DNA from: a virus
Strand: one strand, 5' to 3'
DNA: 22,047 nt
Virus record (IMG/VR): IMGVR_UViG_3300036832_000229
Span: 1 to 22,047 of that record
In this document: piece by piece, positions 1 through 6,777 of the stretch
Layout: each line of letters opens with the position of its first letter
How positions within the stretch are numbered: the stretch's first letter is position 1
Translations under genes and position numbers: made by a program
Notes under the pieces: model-generated
What the model was told of the DNA's origin: nothing
What the model saw: the letters and a program-made list of their open reading frames with translations, nothing else
Databases searched by the model: none

Positions 1-9
1 ATGCTTCGG

Positions 10-22
10 CGTGGCCACCACG
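10..22. repeat. Short inverted repeat near the left edge
   Basis: CGTGG and CCACG flank a 3-base spacer, a perfect interrupted palindrome 100 bp beyond the HNH stop codon. The 120 bp left of the HNH gene contain no gene that I can support. They do hold this palindrome, two similar C-rich runs ending in CACCTT (about 31-40 and 64-72) and a T run at 40-44. The T run has the wrong orientation to terminate minus-strand transcription. If the window ends are joined, this stretch becomes the HNH-terminase spacer, where cos elements are often found. The functional reading is speculative. Confidence 0.3.
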
Positions 23-120
23 AAAAGCGACCCCCACCTTTTTTGCCGACAGCGTGGGTCACCCCCCACCTTGGGAAAGTGGATGCCTGTTCGGTTGCCA
101 CCCGTGTCATCACCACCCAG

Positions 121-399
121 TCACCACCTACCTGCCTCATGTCTGTGGGCATACCGTGCGTTGCGTACCACCCGGTAACGCTGGCCTCTGGTGTTGTTGC
201 AGTGGGCACAGGACGCACGCAGGTTGGCCAGGTCGTAGAAGCCACCACCGTCCAGCGGTGGTGCGATGTGGTCAACACAGGTGGCACCGTGCGTGCAGTC
301 TGCCTCCCGTATCTGGCATGTCCATGCATCACGTTCCAACACCAGCAGTCTTGTACGTTTCCATTGTGGTGTGTTGTATCTCTTGTCTCTGGTTGTCAT
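121..399 (-). CDS. HNH endonuclease
   Basis: A 92-residue HNH nuclease. Cys28 and the CAHC pair (Cys64, Cys67) look like the structural zinc site. Asp43-His44 (in VDHI) carries the catalytic histidine, and Asn59 and Asn68 complete the HNH/McrA-type fold. Small HNH proteins of this kind in cos phages, such as HK97 gp74, stimulate terminase cleavage and packaging. Its ATG overlaps the TGA of the upstream 67-residue gene as ATGA (396-399), which indicates translational coupling; no strong ribosome binding site of its own is visible. It is the last gene of the early operon. If the genome is circular or cos-ended at the window edge, it lies directly upstream of the small terminase, the usual position for this family. 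A homing function is an alternative, but the position favours packaging. Confidence 0.88.
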   Translation of the reverse strand: MTTRDKRYNTPQWKRTRLLVLERDAWTCQIREADCTHGATCVDHIAPPLDGGGFYDLANLRASCAHCNNTRGQRYRVVRNARYAHRHEAGRW

Positions 400-599
400 C
401 GTTGTGCCCGCACATGTCCGAGGGCTGTGGTCGCTGCCCGTAGTTCGATATTGTGCCGTGGTTCCAGATGCTTACCCTTGAGGGCCTGCAGTTCGGCCGT
501 GCCCTGCCATCCACAGGTGCACACAGGCACACAGCGCCAACGGTCGCTGACCACCTGCATCAGCACTTGCCATTGATGTATCTGCTCGGTTATCGCCAC
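396..599 (-). CDS. Small Cys/His protein of unknown function
   Basis: A 67-residue protein with no confident family match. It carries a CTCGW motif (Cys27, Cys29) with Cys23 nearby, followed by His44 and His49. This pattern is seen in many short actinophage proteins and suggests a small zinc-binding fold. The start is GTG at 599, supported by AAAGGA seven bases upstream. The stop overlaps the HNH start as ATGA, and the start overlaps the previous gene by 10 bp. Both junctions argue that the frame is real despite its length. It may assist the HNH nuclease or be an unrelated early host-takeover protein; the sequence does not decide between these. Confidence 0.65.
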   Translation of the reverse strand: MAITEQIHQWQVLMQVVSDRWRCVPVCTCGWQGTAELQALKGKHLEPRHNIELRAATTALGHVRAQR

Positions 600-781
600 A
601 TTTTGTCCTTTGCATGGCTTGGATGATTCAGCATGCCTTCAAGCCGCTGGCGTGCTGATCGAACTTGACCATAGCTGTGCAATCGCTCTGGCGTTGTTTG
701 CTCATAGAGTTTGAACTTCAATACGGCTTCACGTTGGCGGAAGTAAGCAAGTAACAGCCGATCCTTCACACTGAGCGCCAC
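590..781 (-). CDS. Small basic hypothetical protein
   Basis: A 63-residue protein, rich in Arg, Lys and Gln, predicted by eye to be mostly helical (KDRLLLAYFRQREAVLKF, then QVRSARQRLEGML). I do not recognise the family. The GTG start at 781 is preceded by AAGGGG seven bases upstream. The end overlaps the following gene by 10 bp. It is separated from the primase-helicase by 103 bp (782-884), the largest gap within the early operon. That gap contains no convincing gene or terminator but does contain CCCTTTTGACT, which resembles the 11-bp repeats near integrase. A nucleic-acid-binding role is possible but not demonstrated. Confidence 0.6.
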   Translation of the reverse strand: MALSVKDRLLLAYFRQREAVLKFKLYEQTTPERLHSYGQVRSARQRLEGMLNHPSHAKDKMWR

Positions 782-884
782 TGCGTCACCCCTTTTGACT
801 GGTCATCTGACTTTTTGGCCTCTGACCTGCGGTTTTGTCGATTTCCGGCGGCGAGTCACTTGCTCACATGCTCTAAGTTTTGGA

Positions 885-2975
885 TTAGAACATCTGATCA
901 TCTGGGTCATGGTCGTCTGACGACCCTGGCAGCCACACATAGTGTGCATTGATGCCTTGTAGCCTACGTTGAAATGACTGCACACCTAGCGCCACTCGGG
1001 CCCGTCTTGTTGTGGCCACTTTGTGACCTTCCTTCAACATTTGTTCTTCAAAGTCTTTCACCGACATCTCTTGACCATTGGCCAGCAGTTCCTTGATGGA
1101 ATCCTTGGCCCGATCTATCGGCCCATTTGCTGACGTTTCACCGAACAGCCGATCAGCTGTGATATTGACCCGTCCCTGCCAGACGACCTGAGCGCAGGGG
1201 TAGTCAGGGTGCTGCAGCAGCTTGAAACCCAGCGGCTGAGGCTTGACCGTCAGGTTGGCTTTGACAGCCGCCAGCACTCTCAGGGCCTCATCCTCAGGGT
1301 GATAGGCGACACCCCAGCCCGCTCGGGCTGCACCCACGATGCCGATTGAGCCACCACCTCGGTAGATGGCCTTGCCGCCTTCCTTGCGCAGGTGGCGTAG
1401 GAAGCACACCGCACAGTCACAGTCGTAGGCCACATCTTTGAGCCTGTGCAGTGCCCGCCTGACGTCCTGGTCGCTGTGGCTGTCCACCTTGGCGCTGAGG
1501 TACTCATTGAGCACATCCACGATGACCAGGACAGCCCTGGTGCGCCGGATCATGTCTGCCAACATCCTCAGATCGCCAGGAATGTTGAACGGGTCAGCCT
1601 CCACCCGCTGGACACCGGTGATGACATGGACACGGTCCATGTCCGCACCTGCTGCCATCAACCGCCAGCTGATGGTGTCGTCAGCGTCATCCTCGCCAGC
1701 CAACAGGATGACATCACCTCTGCCACCAGCTGGCGTGCCATCGGGCATGTCTGCACCCACCGTCAGCCTGGCGGCAATGTCCAGGATCATGGTGGATTTA
1801 CCCGTGTCCGGGTCACCGTCCAGGCAGGTCAACTTGCCAGCGGGCAACCAGTGGTTCCACAGCCACCGCACGGGCACAGGCTTGATGCTGCTCATGGTCA
1901 CATATTTGAGCCATGGCCCATCCAAAATGGTGGCACCAGCTGGTGCCGCTGGCTGGTCGTCAGCGTCATCGTGGAAGCCCATAGCCTCAACGGCCACATG
2001 GGATGCGTGGAAGTCACCACCGTGTCTGAGCCAGGTGAACAGCCCGTAAGCGTCCAGTGGACGCTGTAGAGGCACACCGGTCTCAGCCGAGGCTGTCTCC
2101 GACCACACCGTGCAGTGTCCATCGTTGGCATAGATGGACGCTGACTGGTCGTTGCTGGCCCCGGGATAGTGCCAGTGCACGTCACCGTTGACATCCTGGC
2201 GCAGCTGCTGCCAACCGCAATCAGCCAGCACCTCGCTGCAGGTCACCCGTTCGTTGAACCGAGAGCCCGCCAGGTGGCCCGTGTAGGCCCGCTGGCGCTC
2301 AGCTGGCTCTGATACCTCATCCAGCTGGTCCAGCACCTCTGAGAGGTGGTGAGCAACATCCCATTGGGCTCTGACGGTCACGGGCAGGGCCACACCGGGC
2401 ACCTTGCGATTGTGGGTGCCCGGTAGACGCATGACCCGATCCAGGTTGAACACGCTGTCCAGCCGGAATCCTGCCTTTGCCGCCAGAGCGTGCCAGGTGG
2501 CTGCCCAGCGGGCCAGCACGCTGATGGCCTCGGCAGCCTCCACGGGCTCTGTGAGCAGCCACCAGGGCTGCAGCCCGTAGCCTGAGCGCACCACTGCGGT
2601 TGGCGCCAGCGGAAAGCTGCGTATCAGGTTGGTGGCTTCCTCCAGGCTTTCCGGCAGTCCCTGCAGTTTGTGCCCGAGGCCAGCCACGTCCACATCCACC
2701 CACAGGGCAGGGATGCGCAGGCAGTCGGTGACACCACCACGATGGTAGGGCCCCAGCTGAGCCCGTCTGACGGCCACGCCGAACCAGGTGTCACCCTGCT
2801 GGTCCAGCCTTTCCACCGCTGGGCCCATGTCCAGCAGGTTGGTCAGCTGGCACCATTCCACCAACCGTCCACCCGTGCTGCGGTTGACACCGAACAGATT
2901 GAGCCAACCGTCATCTGGCGTGCGGTCGTACAGCCCTGACAGGAAGGCCAAAGCCGTATCAGTGTCGGTGGCCAC
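885..2975 (-). CDS. Primase-helicase (AEP-like primase fused to RepA-type AAA helicase)
   Basis: A 696-residue replication protein. The N-terminal part looks like an archaeo-eukaryotic primase domain: LWVDVDV (Asp94, Asp96) for metal binding, AVVRSGYG near 127-134, and RVMRLPGTHNRK near 180-191, a hallmark of phage and plasmid primase-polymerases. The middle is a RecA-fold hexameric helicase with Walker A GDPDTGKST (387-395), acidic AGEDDADD (426-433), Walker B VLVIVD (482-487) and a FLRHLRK sensor-like stretch near 525-531. The last 70 or so residues resemble a winged-helix tail. It would unwind and prime phage DNA at the fork. The GTG start directly follows the TAG of the previous gene; its ribosome binding site is weak, so it probably depends on coupling. 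No separate DNA polymerase is visible in the window, so elongation probably uses the host enzyme or this primase domain. Confidence 0.88.
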   Translation of the reverse strand: MATDTDTALAFLSGLYDRTPDDGWLNLFGVNRSTGGRLVEWCQLTNLLDMGPAVERLDQQGDTWFGVAVRRAQLGPYHRGGVTDCLRIPALWVDVDVAGLGHKLQGLPESLEEATNLIRSFPLAPTAVVRSGYGLQPWWLLTEPVEAAEAISVLARWAATWHALAAKAGFRLDSVFNLDRVMRLPGTHNRKVPGVALPVTVRAQWDVAHHLSEVLDQLDEVSEPAERQRAYTGHLAGSRFNERVTCSEVLADCGWQQLRQDVNGDVHWHYPGASNDQSASIYANDGHCTVWSETASAETGVPLQRPLDAYGLFTWLRHGGDFHASHVAVEAMGFHDDADDQPAAPAGATILDGPWLKYVTMSSIKPVPVRWLWNHWLPAGKLTCLDGDPDTGKSTMILDIAARLTVGADMPDGTPAGGRGDVILLAGEDDADDTISWRLMAAGADMDRVHVITGVQRVEADPFNIPGDLRMLADMIRRTRAVLVIVDVLNEYLSAKVDSHSDQDVRRALHRLKDVAYDCDCAVCFLRHLRKEGGKAIYRGGGSIGIVGAARAGWGVAYHPEDEALRVLAAVKANLTVKPQPLGFKLLQHPDYPCAQVVWQGRVNITADRLFGETSANGPIDRAKDSIKELLANGQEMSVKDFEEQMLKEGHKVATTRRARVALGVQSFQRRLQGINAHYVWLPGSSDDHDPDDQMF

Positions 2976-3482
2976 CTACCGGGACAGCTGGCGAAGGCCA
3001 AACTCACGACGCTTGCCCACCCGGATTCTTCCACCACTGGCCAAAGCCCCTCTTGGTGGAGTGCTTCCACCAACACGGGCTGGAACCGTCCCCACGCTGG
3101 CACCCTTGCTCTTTTCTTCTTTACGATGCTCCAGGCGTGGCTTATCAGGCATCCCTGCCCTTTTCCTTCGCCCCGCTGCAGTTAGGGTGACCATTGGGTT
3201 ACGCAACTCGAAACGAAATGGCTTCACTGTCCGCCCTTGGTCAAAATCCAAAAGTGCCAGCTGTGCAGGGCGAGGCGTCAAGTAGGTGTAACGGAGACCC
3301 TTGCTAGGGTCCGTCCATCGGATCGTAGCCAAATCAACTGACACGCTCTTGGCACCAGGTACAGCAGCATAGACAGCATCAGCAATCATGCAGTGTCCAG
3401 AGTGCTTAGGCGTAGCTGCGGCAATGATCAACTCCATCACATCAATCATGGGCCGTGGTGTCCGTTGGTTGTTTGAAGTCAT
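2976..3482 (-). CDS. Conserved actinophage protein of unknown function
   Basis: A 168-residue protein. The first half is compact and looks folded, with HSGHCMIADAVYAAVPGA, then IRWTD and RYTYLTPRPAQLALLDFDQG. The second half is basic, Pro/Gly-rich and probably disordered. The arrangement (a short domain noting cytosine/histidine-bearing helices, then a line such as LLDFDQGRTVKPFRFEL) resembles small early proteins of actinobacteriophages that I recall as unnamed. I choose ATG at 3482 over a TTG one codon earlier because GGAAAGG lies just upstream. It sits between the SSB-like gene and the primase-helicase, with a TAG-GTG junction to the latter, so a replication accessory role is plausible. 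There is no motif to define a function. Confidence 0.7.
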   Translation of the reverse strand: MTSNNQRTPRPMIDVMELIIAAATPKHSGHCMIADAVYAAVPGAKSVSVDLATIRWTDPSKGLRYTYLTPRPAQLALLDFDQGRTVKPFRFELRNPMVTLTAAGRRKRAGMPDKPRLEHRKEEKSKGASVGTVPARVGGSTPPRGALASGGRIRVGKRREFGLRQLSR

Positions 3483-3498
3483 CAACCCTTTCCTTTCT

Positions 3499-3939
3499 TT
3501 AGCTGGCGAACAGGTCGTAATCGTCAGCTGGCGGGCTCTGAGGCCTCATCGGTGTGGGCTGCTCAGGCCGGGGCTGGTTGGTGCCTGGATGCTCATAGCC
3601 TCCAGCAGCGGTATGCCTCACGTCCACCTGCCAGATTTTGGCTGTGCCCTGAGCCACGTTGCGGATTTCCTGCAACGTGACGCTCACCAGGTCACCGATG
3701 GCAGGCCTGGCGTTCTTCATCTGGCCCACCAGGTTCTTTGAGCCCAGCATGACCACCATGGGCCTACGACGGTCAACGTCGTCAATGGTCAACTTGCCCC
3801 GTTCCCCGTAGCGGGTGTTGACCGTTTCCATTTTGAGCAGCGTGCCCCGGCAACGGTCGCCCACCTGCTCAAAGCTCACGCTGTTGTCCTGAAAGTCGCC
3901 ATCATCGTCAAAGGCTGGGTTGTCCCAAAAATCACCCAT
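3499..3939 (-). CDS. SSB-like OB-fold protein
   Basis: A 146-residue protein whose central region (about 20-110) alternates beta strands in a way that suggests an OB fold: FEQVGDRCRGTLLKMET, GKLTIDDV, MVVMLGSKNL, IGDLVSVTLQEIRNV, AKIWQVDV. A Pro/Gln-rich linker leads to the acidic-hydrophobic end DDYDLFAS, similar to the SSB C-terminal tip that recruits partner proteins. It should bind single-stranded DNA during phage replication and recombination. The ATG at 3939 is preceded by AAAGGA nine bases upstream, and its start overlaps the end of the Cas4/RecB-like nuclease gene by 8 bp. The tip differs from canonical DDDIPF by ending in two extra residues. The assignment rests on architecture and neighbours rather than a strong signature. 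Confidence 0.65.
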   Translation of the reverse strand: MGDFWDNPAFDDDGDFQDNSVSFEQVGDRCRGTLLKMETVNTRYGERGKLTIDDVDRRRPMVVMLGSKNLVGQMKNARPAIGDLVSVTLQEIRNVAQGTAKIWQVDVRHTAAGGYEHPGTNQPRPEQPTPMRPQSPPADDYDLFAS

Positions 3940-4912
3940 TGCGCTGCATCCTTTCTGCTAGGTGCATCCTGATTTGTCCTCTGATGAAATCCTCGGCGTC
4001 AGCCGTCATGCCCTGTGCCGTCAGCACATAGCCCCGGTCCACGCACAGCCGCTGCACCTCGGCTGTGATGTCGGGGCCCAGCTGCTGCAGGTCAGCCCGG
4101 AACTGCACCAGCACGGCCTTGTTGTAGGCCACGTCAAAGGCCACCTGGGCGGGCTCTGGTGGCGGCACAAAGATGGCTGACAGTTCGGGCCGTGTCTTTT
4201 CCCAACGGTAGAGTTCCAGTGCCGCCAGGGCAGCCCGCCTGTGTGGTTCCTCAAAGCCACAGGGAAACAGCCGGTAATGCCCACCGGGCTGCAGGTGAAC
4301 GATCAAACCTGAGGCTGGTCGCTGCCACTCCTGCTGGCGGTCACTATCGTCAAGCCAGTATTCGGACAGCACACCGTAGGCAGTGACCTGGACCTGTGCC
4401 TCGGGCCAGACATTGTTGCCCGCTTTCAGGTCTATGAGGCACGGACAAGGCAGCGACGGCACACCGGGCAAAACGCTGGCCAGCAGGTCAAAGGTGCCAG
4501 CCGCCATCAGCCTATCGGTGTAGACGCTGGTCTCAATCATGGACACCACGGGCCGCACATCGTCAACAAAGGCCTGAGCCCCAGCCACCCAAGGCAGGGC
4601 TGCATCACTGGCGTCTATATCCTCACCTTTGATCATTGCCCCGACAATCTCATGCACCTCGGTGCCTTTGCGGGCTGCCCCGTTGCGGTTGCTGTTGGCT
4701 GCCCCTTTGACAAACTCGTAAGCCTCGGCATCGGTCATGTCAGCTAGGGCTTTGCGGTTGTCGGCTGCCCGCTTGGCTGCCTGGTTGGCGTACCACTGCG
4801 GCAGTGCTGGCTTGTTGATGCGTCCGAGGGCTGATGTCCAGCCAACGTGCAGCCCATTGTGGTCATAGTGGCGGTCACCGTTGATGTAGACGGTATGGCG
4901 TGGACCGGTCAC
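3932..4912 (-). CDS. Cas4/RecB-family PD-(D/E)XK exonuclease
   Basis: A 326-residue nuclease. From the chosen start the active-site elements in order are GTEVHEI (His87), an acidic residue in the ETSVYTD segment, GTFDLL (Asp142), IDLKAG (Asp161, Lys163) and VQVTAY (Gln173 to Tyr179). This is the order found in RecB-type and Cas4-type exonucleases of phages. It would resect double-stranded ends for phage recombination. An ATG at 4954 is also in frame, but GTG at 4912 is better: it forms a GTGA overlap with the upstream gene and has AGGAG seven bases upstream. The cysteines are few and not arranged as a complete Cas4 iron-sulfur site, so a plain RecB-like nuclease is the safer description. The SSB-like gene follows immediately, which suggests a resection/ssDNA-handling pair. 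Confidence 0.8.
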   Translation of the reverse strand: MTGPRHTVYINGDRHYDHNGLHVGWTSALGRINKPALPQWYANQAAKRAADNRKALADMTDAEAYEFVKGAANSNRNGAARKGTEVHEIVGAMIKGEDIDASDAALPWVAGAQAFVDDVRPVVSMIETSVYTDRLMAAGTFDLLASVLPGVPSLPCPCLIDLKAGNNVWPEAQVQVTAYGVLSEYWLDDSDRQQEWQRPASGLIVHLQPGGHYRLFPCGFEEPHRRAALAALELYRWEKTRPELSAIFVPPPEPAQVAFDVAYNKAVLVQFRADLQQLGPDITAEVQRLCVDRGYVLTAQGMTADAEDFIRGQIRMHLAERMQRNG

Positions 4913-5559
4913 TGGGCCTCTCCTAGGGTTAGTTGCGCACCACGCATGAGCCATCGCTCCAGCTGGGGCAGATTCCTGTCTGGTCCAAAGGCCAGAAAGG
5001 TCCCATCAGCTGAGTCAGCCAGGTTGGCGCAGGCCAATCGATACCGGGCAGCTGTGTTGACCCGTCCATAGTGGGTATGTAGGCCCAATGCTCGGGCCTC
5101 GGTCACCAGGTGGGCGGCAACTGCCGATTCTTTCCATGGAGTGTCACCACCGATGAACAAACAATCAGCAGCGGCAAACTGCTGGGCCAGGTTGTCCATG
5201 TGTTCCATGCCGTTTTGAGCAACGAGGGCAGCACGGTGCCCGAGGGCCTGGACCTTGGGTGCCAGTTGCTGAAAAAGCCGCCAGGTGGCCACCGGGTCAC
5301 CACCCAGCCGCCCGTCAGGTCGTCTGGCCACATCAGGCACCACCACAAAAAGGCAACGCTCAGGATGAGGCATCTGGCGTATCCATCCTAGCCAGGCATC
5401 ATCACCGATGTAGCTGTCAGGGTTGAAACACCCGTTGTCGGCTGCGTAGTAGGGGAAGAACGGGATTTGCCTCAGGGCATGGCTGAGCGGCTGAACCATC
5501 AAGCCAACGTCCAAGCGGTGGGCAGCTTTGGGGCCCGAGGCACCGGTCAGGTATCTCAT
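4909..5559 (-). CDS. TGT/DpdA-like TIM-barrel protein (possible deazaguanine transferase)
   Basis: A 216-residue protein with barrel-type signatures: YYAADNGCF (38-46), FVVVPDV (71-77), ALVAQNGME (111-119), CLFIGGD (133-139), HYGRVNTAARYRLA and DSADGTFLAFGPD towards the end. The DNG, PD, QNG and IGG elements occupy places that resemble the catalytic and base-binding loops of queuine/archaeosine tRNA transglycosylases and their phage DNA-modifying relatives (DpdA). Known relatives swap guanine for a 7-deazaguanine. Here the protein is short and lacks the zinc site of bacterial TGT, and no preQ0 synthesis genes are in the window. It would have to use a host precursor, or do something else. ATG overlaps the upstream stop as ATGA; there is no strong ribosome binding site, so translation is probably coupled. 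The family resemblance is moderate, the reaction uncertain. Confidence 0.5.
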   Translation of the reverse strand: MRYLTGASGPKAAHRLDVGLMVQPLSHALRQIPFFPYYAADNGCFNPDSYIGDDAWLGWIRQMPHPERCLFVVVPDVARRPDGRLGGDPVATWRLFQQLAPKVQALGHRAALVAQNGMEHMDNLAQQFAAADCLFIGGDTPWKESAVAAHLVTEARALGLHTHYGRVNTAARYRLACANLADSADGTFLAFGPDRNLPQLERWLMRGAQLTLGEAQ

Positions 5560-5792
5560 GAACGATCACGGTTCACGATATGGGTGACGGCGGAGATACT
5601 CATGCTTGCGGCCGTTGCGGCTTGGGCACGGGCAGCACCAGCTGCGACATATCTGCAGATTGCTTCATCACGACGCTGACGGGCGTGCTGGATGATCGCT
5701 GACCAGAAGGTGATTTGTGCCCCGTAGTCCGGGTCGCCAGCCGGCTCGTCCAGGGCGGGCAGTGCCGAACGGGGAAAGGACCATTGTGTCAT
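5556..5792 (-). CDS. Small helix-turn-helix protein
   Basis: A 78-residue protein. The C-terminal 40 residues (EAICRYVAAGAARAQAATAA, then SMSISAVTHIVNRDRS) match the pattern of a short helix-turn-helix: an alanine-rich first helix, a turn, and a recognition helix beginning SISAVTHIV. The N-terminal half is Pro-rich, then helical (AQITFWSAIIQHARQRRDE). It probably binds DNA and may regulate phage genes. It is coupled at both ends by ATGA overlaps, with the resolvase-like gene upstream and the TGT-like gene downstream. It is one of only two DNA-binding regulator candidates in the window, so it could take part in immunity or early control. There is no direct evidence for that role. Confidence 0.65.
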   Translation of the reverse strand: MTQWSFPRSALPALDEPAGDPDYGAQITFWSAIIQHARQRRDEAICRYVAAGAARAQAATAASMSISAVTHIVNRDRS

Positions 5793-6127
5793 CGCTCACA
5801 CCAGGCCTGCAGCAAGGGCAGAAAAAACCGTCCACGCATGACCACAGGCCAGTGCAGCGGATCGGTCGAGCCCCGCAGCTTGAACCAGCAAACACCAATC
5901 TCGGCGTTGGCGTTGACCACTTCGGCATCGGTCTCTTTCAGCCATTGGGCAAGCTCCACCCGCTTGGCTGCCTTGGCTTCAACTACCAGCTTGGAGTGCA
6001 CTCCTGTGATGTCGCCACGATCCTTAGCCCCGTTGAGGGCCCGTCTTTCGCAGCTGGGGAACAGGGGCTGCAGGACATTGACTATGGCTGTCTCTGCCGA
6101 GGTTCCGGCACTGCGTGCCCTGGACAT
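5789..6127 (-). CDS. Holliday-junction-resolvase-like PD-(D/E)XK nuclease
   Basis: A 112-residue protein with a compact PD-(D/E)XK core: Glu12 in the first helix (GTSAETAIV), RGDITG with Asp39, then LVVEAKA with Glu50 and Lys52, followed by a helix (VELAQWLKETDAEVVNAN) and a strand (GVCWFKLRG). This spacing matches archaeal Hjc-type resolvases and the small resolvases of actinobacteriophages. It would cut four-way junctions formed during phage replication or recombination, before packaging. The ATG abuts the TAG of the excisionase-like gene, and its TGA overlaps the next gene as ATGA. A VRR-NUC-type or restriction-like nuclease is a less likely alternative. Confidence 0.8.
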   Translation of the reverse strand: MSRARSAGTSAETAIVNVLQPLFPSCERRALNGAKDRGDITGVHSKLVVEAKAAKRVELAQWLKETDAEVVNANAEIGVCWFKLRGSTDPLHWPVVMRGRFFLPLLQAWCER

Positions 6128-6391
6128 CTACGATGCCCGCCCTTGTTCATCGAGCCGCTCCAACCATTTGCGGGCATCACTGCGGCGCACTCTCAGCCTG
6201 GTCGGACGGCCCAACCGATCCGAACCCATCCGGGCCGCTGGTAGGTCACCGTTGTTGATGTGGCTGTACACAAACTTGGGATGCATTTTTACGAGTGCCG
6301 CCACATCCGCCACAGTCAGGTAGTCGTCATCGTCGGTTTTGATGGTTGCGTTTTTGGCCGTGCTTGTAGACGGCCCCGCTTTGGTGGCCAC
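6128..6391 (-). CDS. Excisionase-like MerR-type helix-turn-helix protein
   Basis: An 87-residue protein. After a flexible N-terminus comes a winged helix of the excisionase/HTH_17 class: DYLTVADVAALVKMHPKFVY, then SHINNGDLPAARMG, then PTRLRVRRSDARKWLERL. Proteins of this class bend DNA at tandem sites to direct integrase towards excision, or act as small repressors. The GTG start at 6391 is preceded by AAAGGG nine bases upstream. It is the first gene of the early operon, and 190-250 bp upstream lie three tandem 10-bp repeats that such a protein could bind. Because no other repressor is evident, it might also control lysogeny. Both roles are inferred. Confidence 0.78.
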   Translation of the reverse strand: MATKAGPSTSTAKNATIKTDDDDYLTVADVAALVKMHPKFVYSHINNGDLPAARMGSDRLGRPTRLRVRRSDARKWLERLDEQGRAS

Positions 6392-6772
6392 CAGCCTTGA
6401 CCCTTTCTTTTATGAGTCCTGGTGTGCTGTTGTCAGCGCCAGTCAACCCACCTGCACCATTCGGCACTAACCAAGGGTCAGGGCCGTAGCACATCAATAC
6501 TCCTGCCCCGTGGATGCTGCAAGCGGTGGTCAGAAAGATTTGTAGCCTGATGACCGCAACGAGTGACGGGCTTGGGAACCCTAGGTAACTCTAGGGTACG
6601 TCAGGGTACGCCAGGGTACGAACAAAGTTACCCTGATGTGGTTTCAGCCGCCCAAACAGCCACACTGGGTGGGAAGATAAAAGTTCTCACAGGTTGAGCC
6701 CACACCTGCGTCACATGTTGTTAACACACAGAGCCCGAATTCGCAGAGTGGTCAAGCGAATTTGTAGAGTGG
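6392..6772. other. Gene-free regulatory region between integrase and the early operon
   Basis: This stretch of 381 bp contains no supported gene. It holds the repeat cluster at 6579-6636, the 21-bp tandem repeat at 6736-6777 that runs into the integrase stop, and a weak hairpin (CAGGT/ACCTG, 6690-6708) followed on the minus strand by a short T run, a possible weak terminator for integrase. A minus-strand promoter for the early operon is expected here. The best I can find is CTGACA with ATAAAA 17 bases on, immediately ahead of the excisionase ribosome binding site; it is unconvincing. Confidence 0.6.
6579..6636. repeat. Tandem 10-bp repeats with flanking inverted copies (operator or Xis-site candidate)
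   Basis: Three head-to-tail units, CTAGGGTACG, TCAGGGTACG and CCAGGGTACG, occupy 6591-6620 at an exact 10-bp period, about one DNA turn. CCCTAG at 6579-6584 pairs with CTAGGG at 6591-6596, and TACCCTGA at 6629-6636 is an inverted copy of TCAGGGTA. Excisionases and cooperative repressors bind such phased sites. The downstream gene at 6391 encodes an excisionase-like protein and is the natural candidate ligand. The same region contains AAGTTACC (6625-6632), which recurs in the inverted repeat ahead of the portal gene. Confidence 0.7.
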
Positions 6773-6777
6773 TTAGG
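6736..6777. repeat. 21-bp tandem repeat abutting the integrase stop
   Basis: Two adjacent copies, each beginning CGAATT and containing AGAGTGGT, match at 17 of 21 positions (6736-6756 and 6757-6777). The second copy overlaps the integrase stop codon. Repeats flush against an integrase gene can be integrase arm sites or part of attP, so this is a rival to the attP candidate on the other side of integrase. The AGAGTGGTTAGG string resembles a tRNA D-arm, but no complete tRNA can be folded here. Confidence 0.6.

Noticed and set aside
35-48. T run near the left edge as a Rho-independent terminator
   Set aside because: The run is on the plus strand while all transcription is on the minus strand, and no stem precedes it in the right orientation.
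1-576. Long plus-strand open frame of 191 codons from the left edge
   Set aside because: It lies antisense to the HNH gene and its neighbours, whose domain signature, ribosome binding sites and ATGA overlap are convincing. Its composition (Cys, His, Val-rich with no folded pattern) looks like a shadow frame.
803-985. Minus-strand frame of 60 codons over the primase end
   Set aside because: It overlaps the primase-helicase C-terminus in another frame, has no ribosome binding site that I can see, and matches no family. The 782-884 gap itself stays unassigned.
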